Source of the DNA: Flaccisagitta enflata
Lineage: Eukaryota > Chaetognatha > Sagittoidea > Aphragmophora
NCBI GenBank assembly: GCA_965153355.1
Contig: OZ231126.1
Location: 79,174,001-79,238,000, forward strand
Length of the DNA: 64,000 nt
Reading direction: 5' to 3'
A program made the translations under genes and the position numbers. This document shows positions 12,323 to 23,616 of the stretch, piece after piece. Below the pieces are notes generated by a model. That model worked only from the letters and a program-made list of their open reading frames with translations. It did no database searches and was not told the origin of the DNA. The first letter of the stretch is position 1. Each line of letters begins with the position of its first letter.

Positions 12323-13481
12323 GTCAGCGGTACCCGTGCCCTGCTTGAGTAGTGTCTGATTAAGTTGAGGGGGAGCAGGGCAGCGGCCCCGAAGGGGACA
12401 AAGTCCTGTAGAACACAGGGGGAATCTGTCCGTCCGTCCGTCCGTCCATCTCCCCCTGCCCCATCCTCAGGGCTTCGTCTATTCTGACCCCAATTCTGCC
12501 AAATAGCCCAAATCCATGCAATACTATCTTGTTCAAAACAAGAGTCCGGTAGTTTTTGTCATATTTCATCTAAATGGTGAAGAAAACCCTAGGAAAACCG
12601 GTGACCGTTAGAAAGCTCTTCAAAAATGCGATCAAATGCCGCCAAGCAGAGCATTGTAGCTCAATTCGTTTGGATTTTAGAGCAAAAAGAGTAAAAGAGT
12701 TCACCTTAAACTATGCTGATGAATTAGACAAGAATATCTTTTCGAAATTCAGGCATGTATTTTTTATGTTTCTGCACTTATCAGTTACAGAAACATAGGA
12801 AAGAGCTTCAAAAGGGCTTTCAAATGCCGCCAAGCAGAGCTTACTAGCTCTAGCCGTTTAGATTTTACATCAAATTGAGTGCATACCTCTCAAAACAAGA
12901 AAGTGGTCAAAATTGCTCCTGAAATTAATTGATAGGTAACACTGAAATAAGTTATTAAGCTCTCTGATAACATAGAAAAGGTTATATGAAACACATTGAA
13001 TACCCAAAGATGCTTAAATAAACATTGATCACAAAAAATTAGAGTTTTTTATCAATCTGATACCAAAGGGGGACTTAATGTCATTGCGCGGACTCTTGAT
13101 TTGAACAAGATAGTATTGCCCAAATCTAAGCAAAATGACCCAAACCCAAGCATATTGGCCCAAATCCAAGCAAAATGGCCCAAATATGGTCCGAATCTAG
13201 GTACTGGAGGCCAAAACGATGTACCTCAGGCCAGAATTAGGGTTTTCTGGCAAGATTGGGGCCATTTTGCTTGGATTTGGGCCAATATGCTTGGATTTGG
13301 GTCATTTTGCTTAGATTTGGGCCATATTGCATGGATTTGGGCTATTTGGCAGAATTGGGGTCAGAATAGGCCCCAAAGGAGAAGAAGCCCTGAGGATTGG
13401 ACAGGGGGGGACGTACGGACGTACGGACGGACAGATTCCCCCTGTGTTCTACAGGACTTCGTCCCCTTCGGGGCCGCTGCC
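12323..13481. mobile_element. GCAGCGGCCCC inverted-repeat element, copy 1
   Basis: The left side carries GGTCAGCGGTACCCGTGCCC, a GCCCTGC/GCAGGGC hairpin, then GCAGCGGCCCCGAAGGGGAC and CCTGTAGAACACAGGGGG plus GTCCGTCC. The right arm (about 13085-13481) is the inverted copy, ending GTCCCCTTCGGGGCCGCTGC. The inverted repeat continues inward with CCAAATAGCCCAAATCCATG and its complement. Two ~75-bp inverted sub-arms made of TTTGCTTGGATTTGGGCC-like units sit near 13117-13182 and 13261-13328. No protein domain is present; open frames at 13101-13551 read the tandem units. Family copies lie at 15880, 19021, 23617, 37615, 44378 and 55327. Confidence 0.75.
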
Positions 13482-13489
13482 TAAAAAGG

Positions 13490-13690
13490 CAAAACACATC
13501 TGCCAAACAAAAATTGTGAGAAAATTGTCACCATTTTGCAGAATGATTTAGCGTTCATTGTAATAATATCAAAGATAGACAAAACACTTCCGTCAAACAA
13601 GAAATAATCATAACTTTGTCGCAATTCTGCAAAAAGATTAGGCATCCAGTGTGTAAATATGGACAAACAACATCGGCGAAAAAAGGCCAT
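13490..13690. repeat. Degenerate ~90-bp tandem array, right part
   Basis: Two further units (near 13528 and 13617) of the array that ends at 12310. This shows the element between them inserted into a pre-existing array. Confidence 0.65.
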
Positions 13691-13703
13691 TGGTAAGAGA
13701 GGG

Positions 13704-13892
13704 CCTCATGTGTAAAGCCCGATTACTAAATTCAAGAAGATATCTGCTGTATAGCGGCACGCATGCCAGTAACCGAGCGCACACATACGCGTACACGCTG
13801 GTCAAATGACCTCATGCGCAAAGCCCGCTGACTCAATTCTAGACGAGATGTACTGTGTAGCTGCACGCATGCGCGTACACGTTGGTCAAATG
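13704..13892. repeat. ~100-bp tandem duplication
   Basis: Two diverged copies run from CCTCATG[T/C]G[T/C]AAAGCCCG to CGTACACG[C/T]TGGTCAAATG (13704-13808 and 13809-13892). Confidence 0.75.
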
Positions 13893-14100
13893 GCCACGTT
13901 CCAGCGACCATTTTTCTCTGGGGACATCTGTCCGTGATTCCCCGAGTCTATGCTTGGCCGCGTCTGAGCGGGCGCGCGTAATCGAAGGACCGAATGCATA
14001 TTTCAGTATTTCCATCAAGCGCAGTTCTTCCAGTGCCAACCCCAGCGCAGAGGCAAAAAGAAATCTAGCTGTCTTTCCTGGTCAGTTTTCTCGTCTGTCT
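13893..14100. other. CpG-rich segment with opposed open frames
   Basis: Richer in CG dinucleotides than its neighbours. It holds open frames on both strands (13882-14106 plus, 13839-14039 minus) without recognisable domains. It could be an old exon or an unmethylated island; neither can be shown from sequence alone. Confidence 0.3.
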
Positions 14101-14189
14101 GTTTGAATGTCTGTTCGTCTTTCTGACGGTACATGTTCATTTTTTTGTGTCTTTTGGTCTGTCAGTCTGTATGTCTCTTTTCGATTGTG

Positions 14190-14207
14190 TCCGTAATAGT
14201 CTCTCTG

Positions 14208-14246
<39 letters not shown>

Positions 14247-14247
14247 G

Positions 14248-14296
<49 letters not shown>
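14190..14296. repeat. CT / GTCTCT microsatellite
   Basis: (CT)n flanks an internal (GTCTCT)n block. Confidence 0.93.
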
Positions 14297-14300
<4 letters not shown>

Positions 14301-14344
14301 TCCATCCATTTCCCTCGTTCAGTTGGACAGGCGAAAAAAAGGTG

Positions 14345-15870
14345 AATTGCACAGGATAAAAAAAAAGAAGGGGGAAGGAAAAGAAAAGAGAGAGAGGAAG
14401 GAGAAGAAGAGAAAGAGGAAGAAGGAAGAAATAAGGGAGAAGGAGGAAAGGAAAGGAGGGAGAAGGAGGAAAGGAAAAGGGAGGGAGAAGGAAGGAGAGT
14501 GAGAAGGAGGAAAGGAAAGGAGGAGAAGGAGGAAATGAAAGAGAGAGAAGCAGGAAAGAAAAGAAGGAAGAAGGAAAAGGAAAAAGAAGGAAGGAAAAGA
14601 ATGAGGGAGAAGGAGGAAAGGAAAGAGAAAGGAGAAGAAGGGAGAGGAAGAAGGAGGAAGGAAAAGAAGAAAGAAGGAAGGAAAAGGAAAGAAGGAAGGA
14701 AAGGAAGAAAGAAGGAAAGGAAAGAGAGGAGAAGGAGGAAAGGAAAGAGAGGAAGAAGGAGGAAAGGAAAATGAGGGAGAAGGAGGAAAGGAAAGAGAGT
14801 GAGAAGGAGGAAAGGAAAGGGAGGGAGAAGAGAGGAAAAGAAGAGAGTGAGAAGGAGGAAAGGAAAGGGAGGGAGAAGGAGGAAAGGAAAGAGAGGGAGA
14901 AGCAGGAAAGAGAAGGAAAGGAAAGGAAGAAGAAGGAGGAAAGGAAAATGAGGAGAAGGAGGAAAGGAAAGAGAGGAGAAGGAGGAAAGGAAGGAGGAGA
15001 AGGAGGAAAGGAAAGAGAGAGAAGGAGGAAAGGAAAGGGAGGGAGAAGGAGGAAAGGAAAGAGAGGGAGAAGCAGGAAAGATAAGAGAAGGAGAAGGGGA
15101 AAGGAAAGAGAGGAAGAAGGAGGAAAGGAAAATGAGGGAGAAGGAGGAAAGGAAAGAGAGTGAGAAGGAGGAAAGGAAAGGGAGGGAGAAGGAGGAAAGG
15201 AAAGAGAGTGAGAAGGAGGAAAGGAAAGGGAGGGAGAAGGAGGAAAGGAAAGAGAGGGAGAAGCAGGAAAGATAAGAGAAGGAGAAGGGGAAAGGAAAGA
15301 GAGGAAGAAGGAGGAAAGGAAAATGAGGGAGAAGGAGGAAAGGAAAGAGAGTGAGAAGGAGGAAAGGAAAGGGAGGGAGAAGGAGGAAAGGAAAGAGAGT
15401 GAGAAGGAGGAAAGGAAAGGGAGGGAGAAGGAGGAAAGGAAAGAGAGGGAGAAGCAGGAAAGATAGGAGAAGGAGAAGGGGAAAGGAAAGAGAGGAAGAA
15501 GGAGGAAAGGAAAATGAGGGGGAGAAGGCGGAAGGAAAGGAAAGAGTGAGAAGGAAGAGGAAAAGGGAGAAGGAGGAAAGGAAAGAGAGTGAGAAGGAGG
15601 AAAGGAAAGGGAGGGAGAAGGAGGAAAGGAAAGAGAGGGAGAAGCAGGAAAGATAAGAGAAGGAGAAGGAGGAAAGGAAAGAGAGTGAGAAGGAGGAAAG
15701 GAAAGGGAGGGAGAAGGAGGAAAGGAAAGAGAGGGAGAAGAAGGAAAGAAAGGAAAAGAAGGAAAAGAAAAGAGAGAAGGAGAAAGGAAAGGAGGAAGAG
15801 AAGGAAGAAGAGAGGAAAGGAGGGAGAAGGAGGAAAGGAAGGAGGGAGGAAGGAGAGATAAGGAAATAGT
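14345..15870. repeat. 1.5-kb polypurine tract with 191-bp higher-order period
   Basis: The plus strand is almost pure A and G, built of GAAGGAGGAAAGGAAA variants. Whole blocks recur every 191 bp (for example from 15160 and from 15351, with the same sequence of rare T and C interruptions), so recent multi-unit duplication is evident. The long minus-strand open frame across it (Phe/Leu/Pro/Ser only) and the plus-strand Arg/Lys/Glu frames are artefacts. Such mirror-like purine tracts can form triplex DNA. Confidence 0.95.
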
Positions 15871-15879
15871 CGAAAAGCG

Positions 15880-15910
15880 TTAGATGGTCAGCAGTACCCA
15901 ATACCCAAGG

Positions 15911-16009
<99 letters not shown>

Positions 16010-16374
16010 ATGAGATGCATAAGCCCCAAAGGCATCAATGACCTACTATGCTAAGGCTAATGGGGAATCATGGTGGATGGTCTGAGGATTTTTGGGCTAC
16101 TGTTTGATCAACAACGCTGAGATTTGGGCTTCCTGGCTTGGGTTTTGGCTTCTAGGCTGGGATTTGAGCCTCAAGACTGGGACTTTGGCCTTGATGGTAA
16201 CCCTGCATTGCTTTGGATGGGTACTCAAAGCTAGGATTTGAGTCTTGAGTTGGGATTTGGGCCACAAGTCTGGGATTTAGGCGGTTGGGTGTTGGGGGGG
16301 GACATGGGAGGAGAAGGAGGAGAAGCAAATGAAGAAAGATAAATTTCATCGGCCACTTTGGGGCCACTGCCTAA
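15880..16374. mobile_element. GCAGCGGCCCC inverted-repeat element, diverged copy
   Basis: Left: GGTCAGCAGTACCCAATACCC, matching the family start. Right: TCATCGGCCACTTTGGGGCC and ACTGCC. Between lie a (TG)n array and units of the TTTGGGCTTCCTGGCTGGGA tandem type. The left GCAGCGGCCCC arm is replaced by the TG expansion. Confidence 0.55.
15914..16006. repeat. TG-dinucleotide array
   Basis: About 93 bp of (TG)n inside the diverged inverted-repeat element. Confidence 0.97.
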
Positions 16375-16440
16375 AAGAAGAAGAAGAAGAAGAAGAAGAA
16401 GAAGAAGAAGAAGAAGAAGAAGAGGAGGAAAAGAAGAAGA
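16374..16440. repeat. GAA-trinucleotide array
   Basis: About 67 bp of (AGA)n immediately at the right edge of the preceding element. Confidence 0.93.
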
Positions 16441-16609
16441 TCCGACTAATGTTCGCCGAGGGCATTTTGAGAAATGAAAGGAATTGAATATGAGAAGAAA
16501 AAAAAATGAAATGGAAAAACGAATTCTTCTACCAGGAAGAACTAGAGAGCGAGAATTGTGAATGATATGAAAAAAAAGTGGAAAGAAAAATTGCAAGAGC
16601 CAAAGCTAC

Positions 16610-16644
<35 letters not shown>

Positions 16645-17118
16645 GTTTGAAAAGAATGAGAAATTGGGAAGACGAACAAGGGAAAAAGATTGGAAAAAAA
16701 GATTGGAAAAAGTTTTGAGAAATTGGTTGATGGTTGTGCGAGGGCAATATTTGATATGGGATGGTAGTAGAAGTTTTAGAGTAGAAATAGAATAGAAATT
16801 TTTGAATAACATATTTTTTTCATTAAACATGAAAAAAATATGTTTTATAATTTGACTCGTCTCCTTTCTCAGTCTGCTTTAATGGGCCACCAGATAGACA
16901 TTTTTATACGCTTGGTATTGTCTATCTACATCAATAAGATAGATACGCGTAGAGCTACGCATAGAGACACCCATTTAGGTACGCTTACATACTTCATGCT
17001 AAACACATATAACAAGGCAAACAGTCAAAAAGAGATTGATAAATGAAATACGGCCATAAACGGGCACAAAAGCCATGTGCGGGCATAAATGGGAAAGCAG
17101 ACAGCAAGACCACGTGGG
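16441..17118. other. Unique AT-rich sequence, no gene seen
   Basis: It contains a T run of about 24 at 16621 and purine-rich stretches. Nothing recognisable. Confidence 0.35.
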
Positions 17119-17219
17119 GTCGTGGGCCAATGAGTGCAAGTTGTGGATCGTCTAAAGTTTGCGTGACCGTCCGACCGACCAACGGGCGGACACAATTACA
17201 GAGGTGCGTTGGTGTACCT
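17119..17219 (-). mobile_element. Hairpin-GTCY element, diverged copy (AGGTGC subfamily)
   Basis: The minus strand starts TTTTTAGGTACACCAACGCA, with hairpin 17202-17219 (AGGT..C paired with G..ACCT, one mismatch). GTTGGTCGGTCGGACGGTC and GATCCAC follow, then CTTGCACTCATTGGCCCA. The order and end motifs match the copy at 22001-22105. Confidence 0.6.
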
Positions 17220-18283
17220 AAAAAGGAAACAGAACAGAATAGAAAGAGAACAGTAAGAAAAAGTCAAAGAAAAAATAGATAACTCTCAGTAAAAGAATGG
17301 GCTCTTAGCAGACGAGAACAAAAAAACAAAATCACAAACGAAAAAAAAAGAGAAACTGAAAATGATGAAAAGGCTTTGGGTAAGCTGAGTAAGTGGAGAT
17401 CAGAGATCAGGTCGTCAAACGAGACATTTTATGAGTTTGAGTGGAACCAATTTGCATCGATTAGCTTGTTTTGCCAACATCAGGCGTGAGTGGGAATGTT
17501 CAAGTAGGAGGACTGGAGGAGGAGTGGCAAGCTATGGTTTTGCCAAGAAACAAAGCCAGATATATACGATCAAAAAGAAGTCGCTGGCGGGCGTGCACTT
17601 TTCACTGAAGGGTTTTCAAGGCAGACAGTAAGTAAGTAAGTAACGCTTGAAGATCATTGATTCGGCAGATTTCAATTCATCCCCCAAAAAAAGCGCTACT
17701 GCCGGAACTTCCTATGGTTCTACCTACCTGTGGACCTACTAACTTACTTTTCTGCTCAAGAACATATCCTCAAGAGGATTCCATTAACAATCGACTACTT
17801 AAAAAGAACAAATTTTATGGGAAGCTGAGACTGTGTCACTTACAGCAAAGCGTCAAAACATGAGGCCACGAGGAAGAGAAAGTGCTCAAGGTCTGAAAAG
17901 AGACCACACAATTTTTCATTAACGGTTCATTGTTTGCTAAAGACTTGACTCGAGCTATGTAGTGAGCAAATATTCTGTTTGGCGAGCAGAAAAATGAAAA
18001 AAAAAGAGCATTTGCATTCTCATCTCGTCCCCGACTCAGAAGCGCCCTCGTCCATTTTAATAAAGAACAAATATAGAAAGTCTGTCTGTCTCAACCTAAT
18101 TTGATTAAAAAGACCAGGGACAGTCGTGCGCATGAGCTAGATGAGCGGGATGAGTCGAGGGAAGCGACGTTCATCGATGCTGTGGCCACTGCCACTGGTC
18201 AGTACGCACGACGTGTCATCGATATCAGACGCAACTAACACGAACCCATTTCTAATCCCACAACCGTCTCAAAACAGACAAGA
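17220..18283. other. Unique sequence, no gene recognised
   Basis: Short open frames (17431-17631, 17657-17863) have no recognisable content. Nothing else is seen. Confidence 0.35.
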
Positions 18284-18535
18284 TAGGCAGGGGCAGCGGT
18301 AGAATAGGCAATTAGATAGGGGCAGCTGTAGAAAAAACATTTAGAGAGGAACAGCTATGGAATAGGCAATTAGGCAGGGGCAGCGCTACAAAAGGAAATC
18401 AGAAAAGAGCAACAGTAGAGAAGGCAATTAGAAAGGGGCAGCCACGTTATAGGCAAATAGGCAGAGGCCGCGATAGAAAAGGCAATTAGGCAGGGGCAGC
18501 GATGGAATAGGCAATTAAGCAGAGTGAGAGGTAAA
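18284..18535. repeat. 29-bp minisatellite, about 8 copies
   Basis: Direct repeats of GGGGCAGCGGTAGAATAGGC plus AATTAGGCA with substitutions. It ends beside a decayed 5' end of a hairpin-GTCY element at 18560-18625 (minus strand), so it may be that element's tandem core. Confidence 0.8.
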
Positions 18536-18559
18536 AAAAAAAGTGTTACGGACGGAATG

Positions 18560-18625
18560 ACGGAAGGTTGGTCTGACAGACAAAGCAGGGTGGGACTTAA
18601 AAAGAGTCGTTTGCACGCAACGTGA
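18560..18625 (-). mobile_element. Hairpin-GTCY element, decayed 5' end
   Basis: Plus-strand GGTCTGACAGACAAAGCAGG and GACTTAAAAAGAGTCG, then TTTGCACGCAACG, correspond to GTCY tract, CTTTGTC block and an imperfect 5' hairpin read from the minus strand. Confidence 0.4.
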
Positions 18626-19020
18626 GATTTTTCGCTCTACCAATAAAGAGCCACCACGTTTGTTTACATCAGTTAAAAAAATAAAGGAATGAAGGTTTAG
18701 GAATGGTTTGTCGACTGCTTGCGAGAATCGAATAACCACATCATTTAATCCCCTTATGCCAGACAGTTTGAAAAGAAGACAACAAAGCCCACACAAAGTC
18801 CGGACAGATGTACATGGAATATGCGATGCCTGCAAGATGATGATTCTACTCTGAGTGGTCCGGGAAAAGACACAAATGAGACGAATATGATGGCACACGT
18901 GGAAAAGGTGGGAGAAAACTTGGCAGCCAAAAGTTGTATTCATCCAGCGTACTAAACCAATTTCAGGGTGATAAAGGAAGATAAAAAAAATACTGAGATA
19001 TGGTAGAACAAGTCATCCAA

Positions 19021-19478
19021 GGATCGCACATGGTCAGCGGTACCCGATGCCCTGCTTGGAGTGATTAGCTGAAGAAGTGGAGTGAGAGCAGGGCAGCGGC
19101 CCCAAAGGGCCGATGTCCTGTAGGACACAGGGGTGAAGAGATGGCATATTTGGGGTAATTTTCTGAGAGGCTGGATTTGAGGCCCAAGAGGCTGGATTTA
19201 AGGCCTGAGAGGCTGGATTTGAGGCCCAAGAGGCTGGATTTGAGTCCTGAGAGACTGGATTTGAAGCCTGAGAGGCTGGATCTGAGGCCTGAGAGGCCAG
19301 ATTTGAGGCCTGAGAGGCCAGATTTAAGGCCTTAGAGGCCAGATTTGAGGCCTGAGAGGCTTAAGAAGCTTCCGAGGGGGGGGGACGTACGTACGGACGG
19401 ACGGACGGACGTACGGACGGACGTATGGAAATTCACCCCTGTGTCCTACAGGACATCGGCCCTTTGGGGCCGCTGCCC
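19021..19478. mobile_element. GCAGCGGCCCC inverted-repeat element, copy 2 (compact)
   Basis: Begins GGATCGCACATGGTCAGCGG and the GCCCTGC/GAGCAGGGC hairpin. Ends in inverted arms GCAGCGGCCCCAAAGGGCCG at about 19091 and CGGCCCTTTGGGGCCGCTGC at about 19457, with CCTGTAGGACACAGGGG next to each. The core (19163-19370) is a ~21-bp tandem array of GGCTGGATTTGAGGCCTGAGA, followed by a GTACGGACGG tract. This is the clearest copy for defining the family. Confidence 0.8.
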
Positions 19479-19613
19479 AAAAAGTGCGCTTATTCATGGC
19501 CTCATATCCATTCATATCTTCATAGCCAACGGTCATCTCCAGATTTAGGATCCAGAAGCGAATAGCGCACCAGCCAAATGGCTTTTGCCGTTATCAAGAC
19601 ATAACCGGAAGGA

Positions 19614-19775
<162 letters not shown>

Positions 19776-19925
19776 AAAACAAAAACACATAAAGACATTA
19801 TCAAGATAATAGATAGATAAGCCATAGATTTAGGGTGGTGTTGGTTGTGAAAGGCTGTGTCCAAGGTAGAAAATTCGGAATTATTGTCCTCTCGCTCTCA
19901 GTGAAATGCAGAAGATCCCTCCCTC

Positions 19926-20057
19926 TGGGGATGTGGAAGCGGTCTATTTCATGCCACTTCCACCGCTTTCCCTTCCACTTCCGCCACCGCTTCCGCCTCT
20001 GCTTCCATTTTGCGTCCATTTAACAGTTCAAATATGAGTAACTATCCCATCCTCCTA
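19926..20057 (-). mobile_element. hAT-type MITE, truncated copy
   Basis: TGGGGATGTGGAAGCGG and GGAAGCGG-type repeats in reverse orientation match the elements at 882 and 27909. The far inverted end is missing after CCCATCCTCCTAAC, and no 8-bp duplication is found. Confidence 0.65.
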
Positions 20058-20125
20058 ACCTCTTACAGGCTCTCACAAATTCCATTTCCCTCCCAGGGGG
20101 GGGGGGGAGAGGAGGGATTTCTTAC

Positions 20126-20405
20126 CATTGGATGCTGTGTTGAGTTTCTTGTCCCGCGGAAGACATTTTGATGTCGTCGTTACGCCGCCGCCGACGTGAA
20201 TTCCCCTCAAGGTCGTTCTTGTCATTGTTTTCATTGCCGCCTCTGATGCTGTTGTTGTTGCTGTTGCTGTCGCTGTTGCTGTTGCCGCTGTCGCCCTCAT
20301 TGTTGTTGTTGTCGCTGTGGCTGGCATTGCTGCTCCATTTGGAAAGGACGTCTTTTGACTGACTTGCCTCGGAGGCGACATTTTCTTTGACAGTCGCCGA
20401 AGGAA
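20126..20405 (-). CDS. Candidate internal exon of an unidentified host gene
   Basis: On the minus strand a strong splice acceptor (CTTTCTTGTTTTTTTCAG) precedes base 20405, and a strong donor (CAATG then GTAAGAAAT) follows base 20126. The 280-bp interval is open in the frame reading PSATVKENVASEASQSKDVL, then an Asn/Ser-rich low-complexity stretch, then an Arg-rich cluster (GNSRRRRRND) and SSAGQETQHSIQ. The exon would begin with two bases of a codon and end with two, so neighbouring exons must be in matching phases. A second frame is also open but reads Ala/Thr repeats. I found no neighbouring exon, no domain, and cannot name the gene. Function is unknown; the hydrophilic, disordered composition is typical of regulatory proteins but not diagnostic. 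Confidence 0.45.
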
Positions 20406-21329
<924 letters not shown>

Positions 21330-21759
21330 AACTGGCCTTTCTTTTCTCGCTACCCTTTGAAACGCGCGCAAGATGATGATATCTGCTATTTTTTCAGTTA
21401 TCCATATTCTTTGGTCCTCTGGGTAATGAATTAGTCATATATGCGGTTGGATCTGAGGCCGACCATTACCCACTCGTTAACTCGCTGGGTTTTTTTTCTG
21501 CTTCGCTCGTTTGTTCACTCGTTAGAAGATAACGCATGGAAATAAAAAGAGAATCAATCCTTTTATTTTCCCCACTCTTGATCTTTCATGCTTTGTATTA
21601 TTTTCCCCATATTTCTGTTTTTTTGATGACTCTGCCATTTGAATCCTTTTGTTTCGTTTGCGTCTGTCTCTTGCTACTCGGTGGGTCGTACATCCATGGT
21701 GGCAAAAAGATTTTCAAGTAGCATTTTTAAGAGCGCCAATTAGCCCCTTTATCCGGTTG

Positions 21760-21830
21760 TGTCTGTTGGTTGGTCACGCTAACCTTGGACGATCCACCCG
21801 GCGGCGCACCTTTTGGCCTACTTGGCCTTG
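21760..21830 (+). mobile_element. Hairpin-GTCY element, 3' fragment (AGGTGC subfamily)
   Basis: GACGATCCACCCGGCGGCGC, then ACCTTTTGGCCTACTTGGCC and TTGT. This is the 3' end shared with the minus-oriented copy at 22001-22105, here on the plus strand, so the pair forms inverted ends about 170 bp apart. Confidence 0.55.
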
Positions 21831-21979
21831 TTGAGACATTTCCCGACTTAGGTTTCACAAAAAATTGTTTCTGCACGTAGCTATGAATCAGTAGCTCTAA
21901 CTGTATCGCTTCCTAATTGTTGCTCTAAAAGTTTTATGTGTGGCAAACATTCGCTCCGTCTGAGTGATATATATAAGTA

Positions 21980-22105
21980 GAAAGGCCAAGTAGGCCAATA
22001 AGGTGCGACGTGTGGATCGAACGAATGCGTTACCAACCAACAGACCGACCGACCGACCGACCGACCGGCGGACACAGCCAGTTATAGGGGTGCTTTGTCG
22101 CACCT
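21980..22105 (-). mobile_element. Hairpin-GTCY element, complete copy (AGGTGC subfamily)
   Basis: The minus strand begins TTTTTAGGTGCGACAAAGCA, hairpin 22088-22105. CCTATAACTGGCTGTGTCCG and (GGTC)n follow, then GATCCACACGTCGCACCT (22001-22009 being the complement of the 5' arm AGGTGCGAC), then the terminal GGCCTACTTGGCC hairpin at about 21983-21996. It is only about 125 bp long. Confidence 0.7.
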
Positions 22106-22856
22106 AAAAATCTGTTGGGCGACAAAGAACGAGAACATATCAGAGGAACACTTGAGTGGAGATTCACGACCCCGCGAAAAAAAGGGAAAAGGAGATCGTG
22201 TTTCACTTCGTACATAATCGAATTCTCGTTTTTTTTACTGGCGACCTCCGGCACAAGAACTAAAGAAACATGGGGTCACAATAGTGTCGCAGGCGGCTGG
22301 GCAGGGGCAAAAAAACTCCCCCCTACACTAAAATAAACTGAAACAAGCCCAATAGGGCAACGATGCGTCCTCTTGTGAGGTCTGAGTAGAGGGAATTTAG
22401 GGGTTATGACTGGACTTACAGATTGACCTTTGATATCGATAATGAGCTACTATTCAACTCATGAGAAGGAACTCTAGGAGTTGGCGATGAATCAGTCACA
22501 TGGCACCTTTAAAATGATGAGCGAGAAACAGAGAGAGATAAAATTTCTCAATAAAGCTATAAAACCAACATTTTGATGACTTTTGCATATTGTGGTACTT
22601 ATCCGTGACATTCATCAACACATTTGTGAGGACTTTTTTTTAACAAAATGTTTAAAATAATTTGAGGCAAATGTCAACCAACACACGATGAAATTGGTTT
22701 TATGAAATGAATAGGTAAGCTTATATTGAGAGCAGAAGCACAGCTTTTATGAGTTTTTGGAGTAGAATGCAAAAGATCTGATTAATTGAAACTTGAAATC
22801 AGGAGGTGGGAGGGATGGGGGCAATATCCAGACTGACCAGAATGGCGCAACTCAAG
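22106..22856. other. Unique sequence with a decayed hairpin-GTCY 3' end
   Basis: Around 22255-22310 the plus strand reads GGGGTCACAATAGTGTCGCA and GGCTGGGCAGGGGC. This is the reverse complement of the 3' region seen at 29045-29085. The rest is unremarkable. Confidence 0.45.
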
Positions 22857-22990
22857 AGATGCGAGGACGCATCTAAAAATGATCAGGGGTGGTTGGTGAG
22901 TGATTGGAGATGGATAAGCGGGATTTTTGAGGTAGGGTTAACGGACGGACGGACGGACAGACCCTCTTATAGAGATGCGAGGACGCATCT
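22857..22990 (-). mobile_element. Hairpin-GTCY element with the same full hairpin at both ends (AGATGC subfamily)
   Basis: AGATGCGAGGACGCATCT occurs at both 22857-22874 and 22973-22990, each followed by AAAAA. Between them, read on the minus strand, lie CTCTATAAGAGGGTCTGTCC and (GTCC)n. This copy differs from others in keeping the whole palindrome at the 3' side instead of one arm. Confidence 0.7.
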
Positions 22991-23009
22991 AAAAACAACA
23001 ACAACAACA

Positions 23010-23208
23010 ACACTGGGATACAATATTGTCGCGGGAAGGTGGGCAGGGGCATACAAGTTATACAACCCCTCTTTCCGATACACAACTTATCACCAGCACG
23101 TCATCAAAAATAACTTTCGACTTTAGTGCAATGGATGGACGGATAGACTGACTGATGGACCGACCGATCTACAGACTAAGCCTCAAACAGAGTCGCTATT
23201 CCGCGACT
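23010..23208 (-). mobile_element. Hairpin-GTCY element (AGTCGC subfamily, CGGAA loop)
   Basis: The minus strand begins AGTCGCGGAATAGCGACT (23191-23208), then CTGTTTGAGGCTTAGTCTGT and GGTCGGTCC. It ends with GCCCCTGCCCACCTTCCCGC and GAC (complement of the 5' arm at 23028-23034), then a decayed terminal block. Confidence 0.6.
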
Positions 23209-23616
23209 TAAATAGAATGGAAAAGAAATGGAACAAGAAAAAAAAAGAGATAAAAAGATAAAAAAAAGAGGATGTACGACCTGGCTGCTCAGCAGATCTA
23301 GGACAAGCAGAGCGCGGGGAATTGAGGACGACAGCTGCAACTAAGAAACTCTTCAACCGCCCCACGACATAAAAAGCTGAGACAAGCCAAATGAGGGAAA
23401 TAAAGGGGTTAGCAGCGAGAGGGAAAAACAGACAAAAGTGAAGATCCAGGTTGTGATCTCAGGCAGGCATTTGATAACAGTACATAAGTAGGTAAAGGTA
23501 TGTCTGTCTGTTTGTCGGACCATGTGCTATTGTCAGCCATTTACTGCAAAATGACACCAAATACTTTGTAGAATCGTCGGGTGTGGGGCAGCTAGGTAAA
23601 AATCAACTAATCATCC
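23209..23616. other. Unique sequence, no gene seen
   Basis: Nothing recognised apart from A-rich runs near 23236-23265. Confidence 0.3.

Noticed and set aside
13101-13551. 127-codon Trp-rich frame
   Set aside because: It reads tandem TTTGCTTGGATTTGGGCC units inside an inverted-repeat element.
14162-15901. 579-codon minus-strand open frame
   Set aside because: It is composed only of Phe, Leu, Pro and Ser from the polypurine tract; no stop arises because the repeat contains none.
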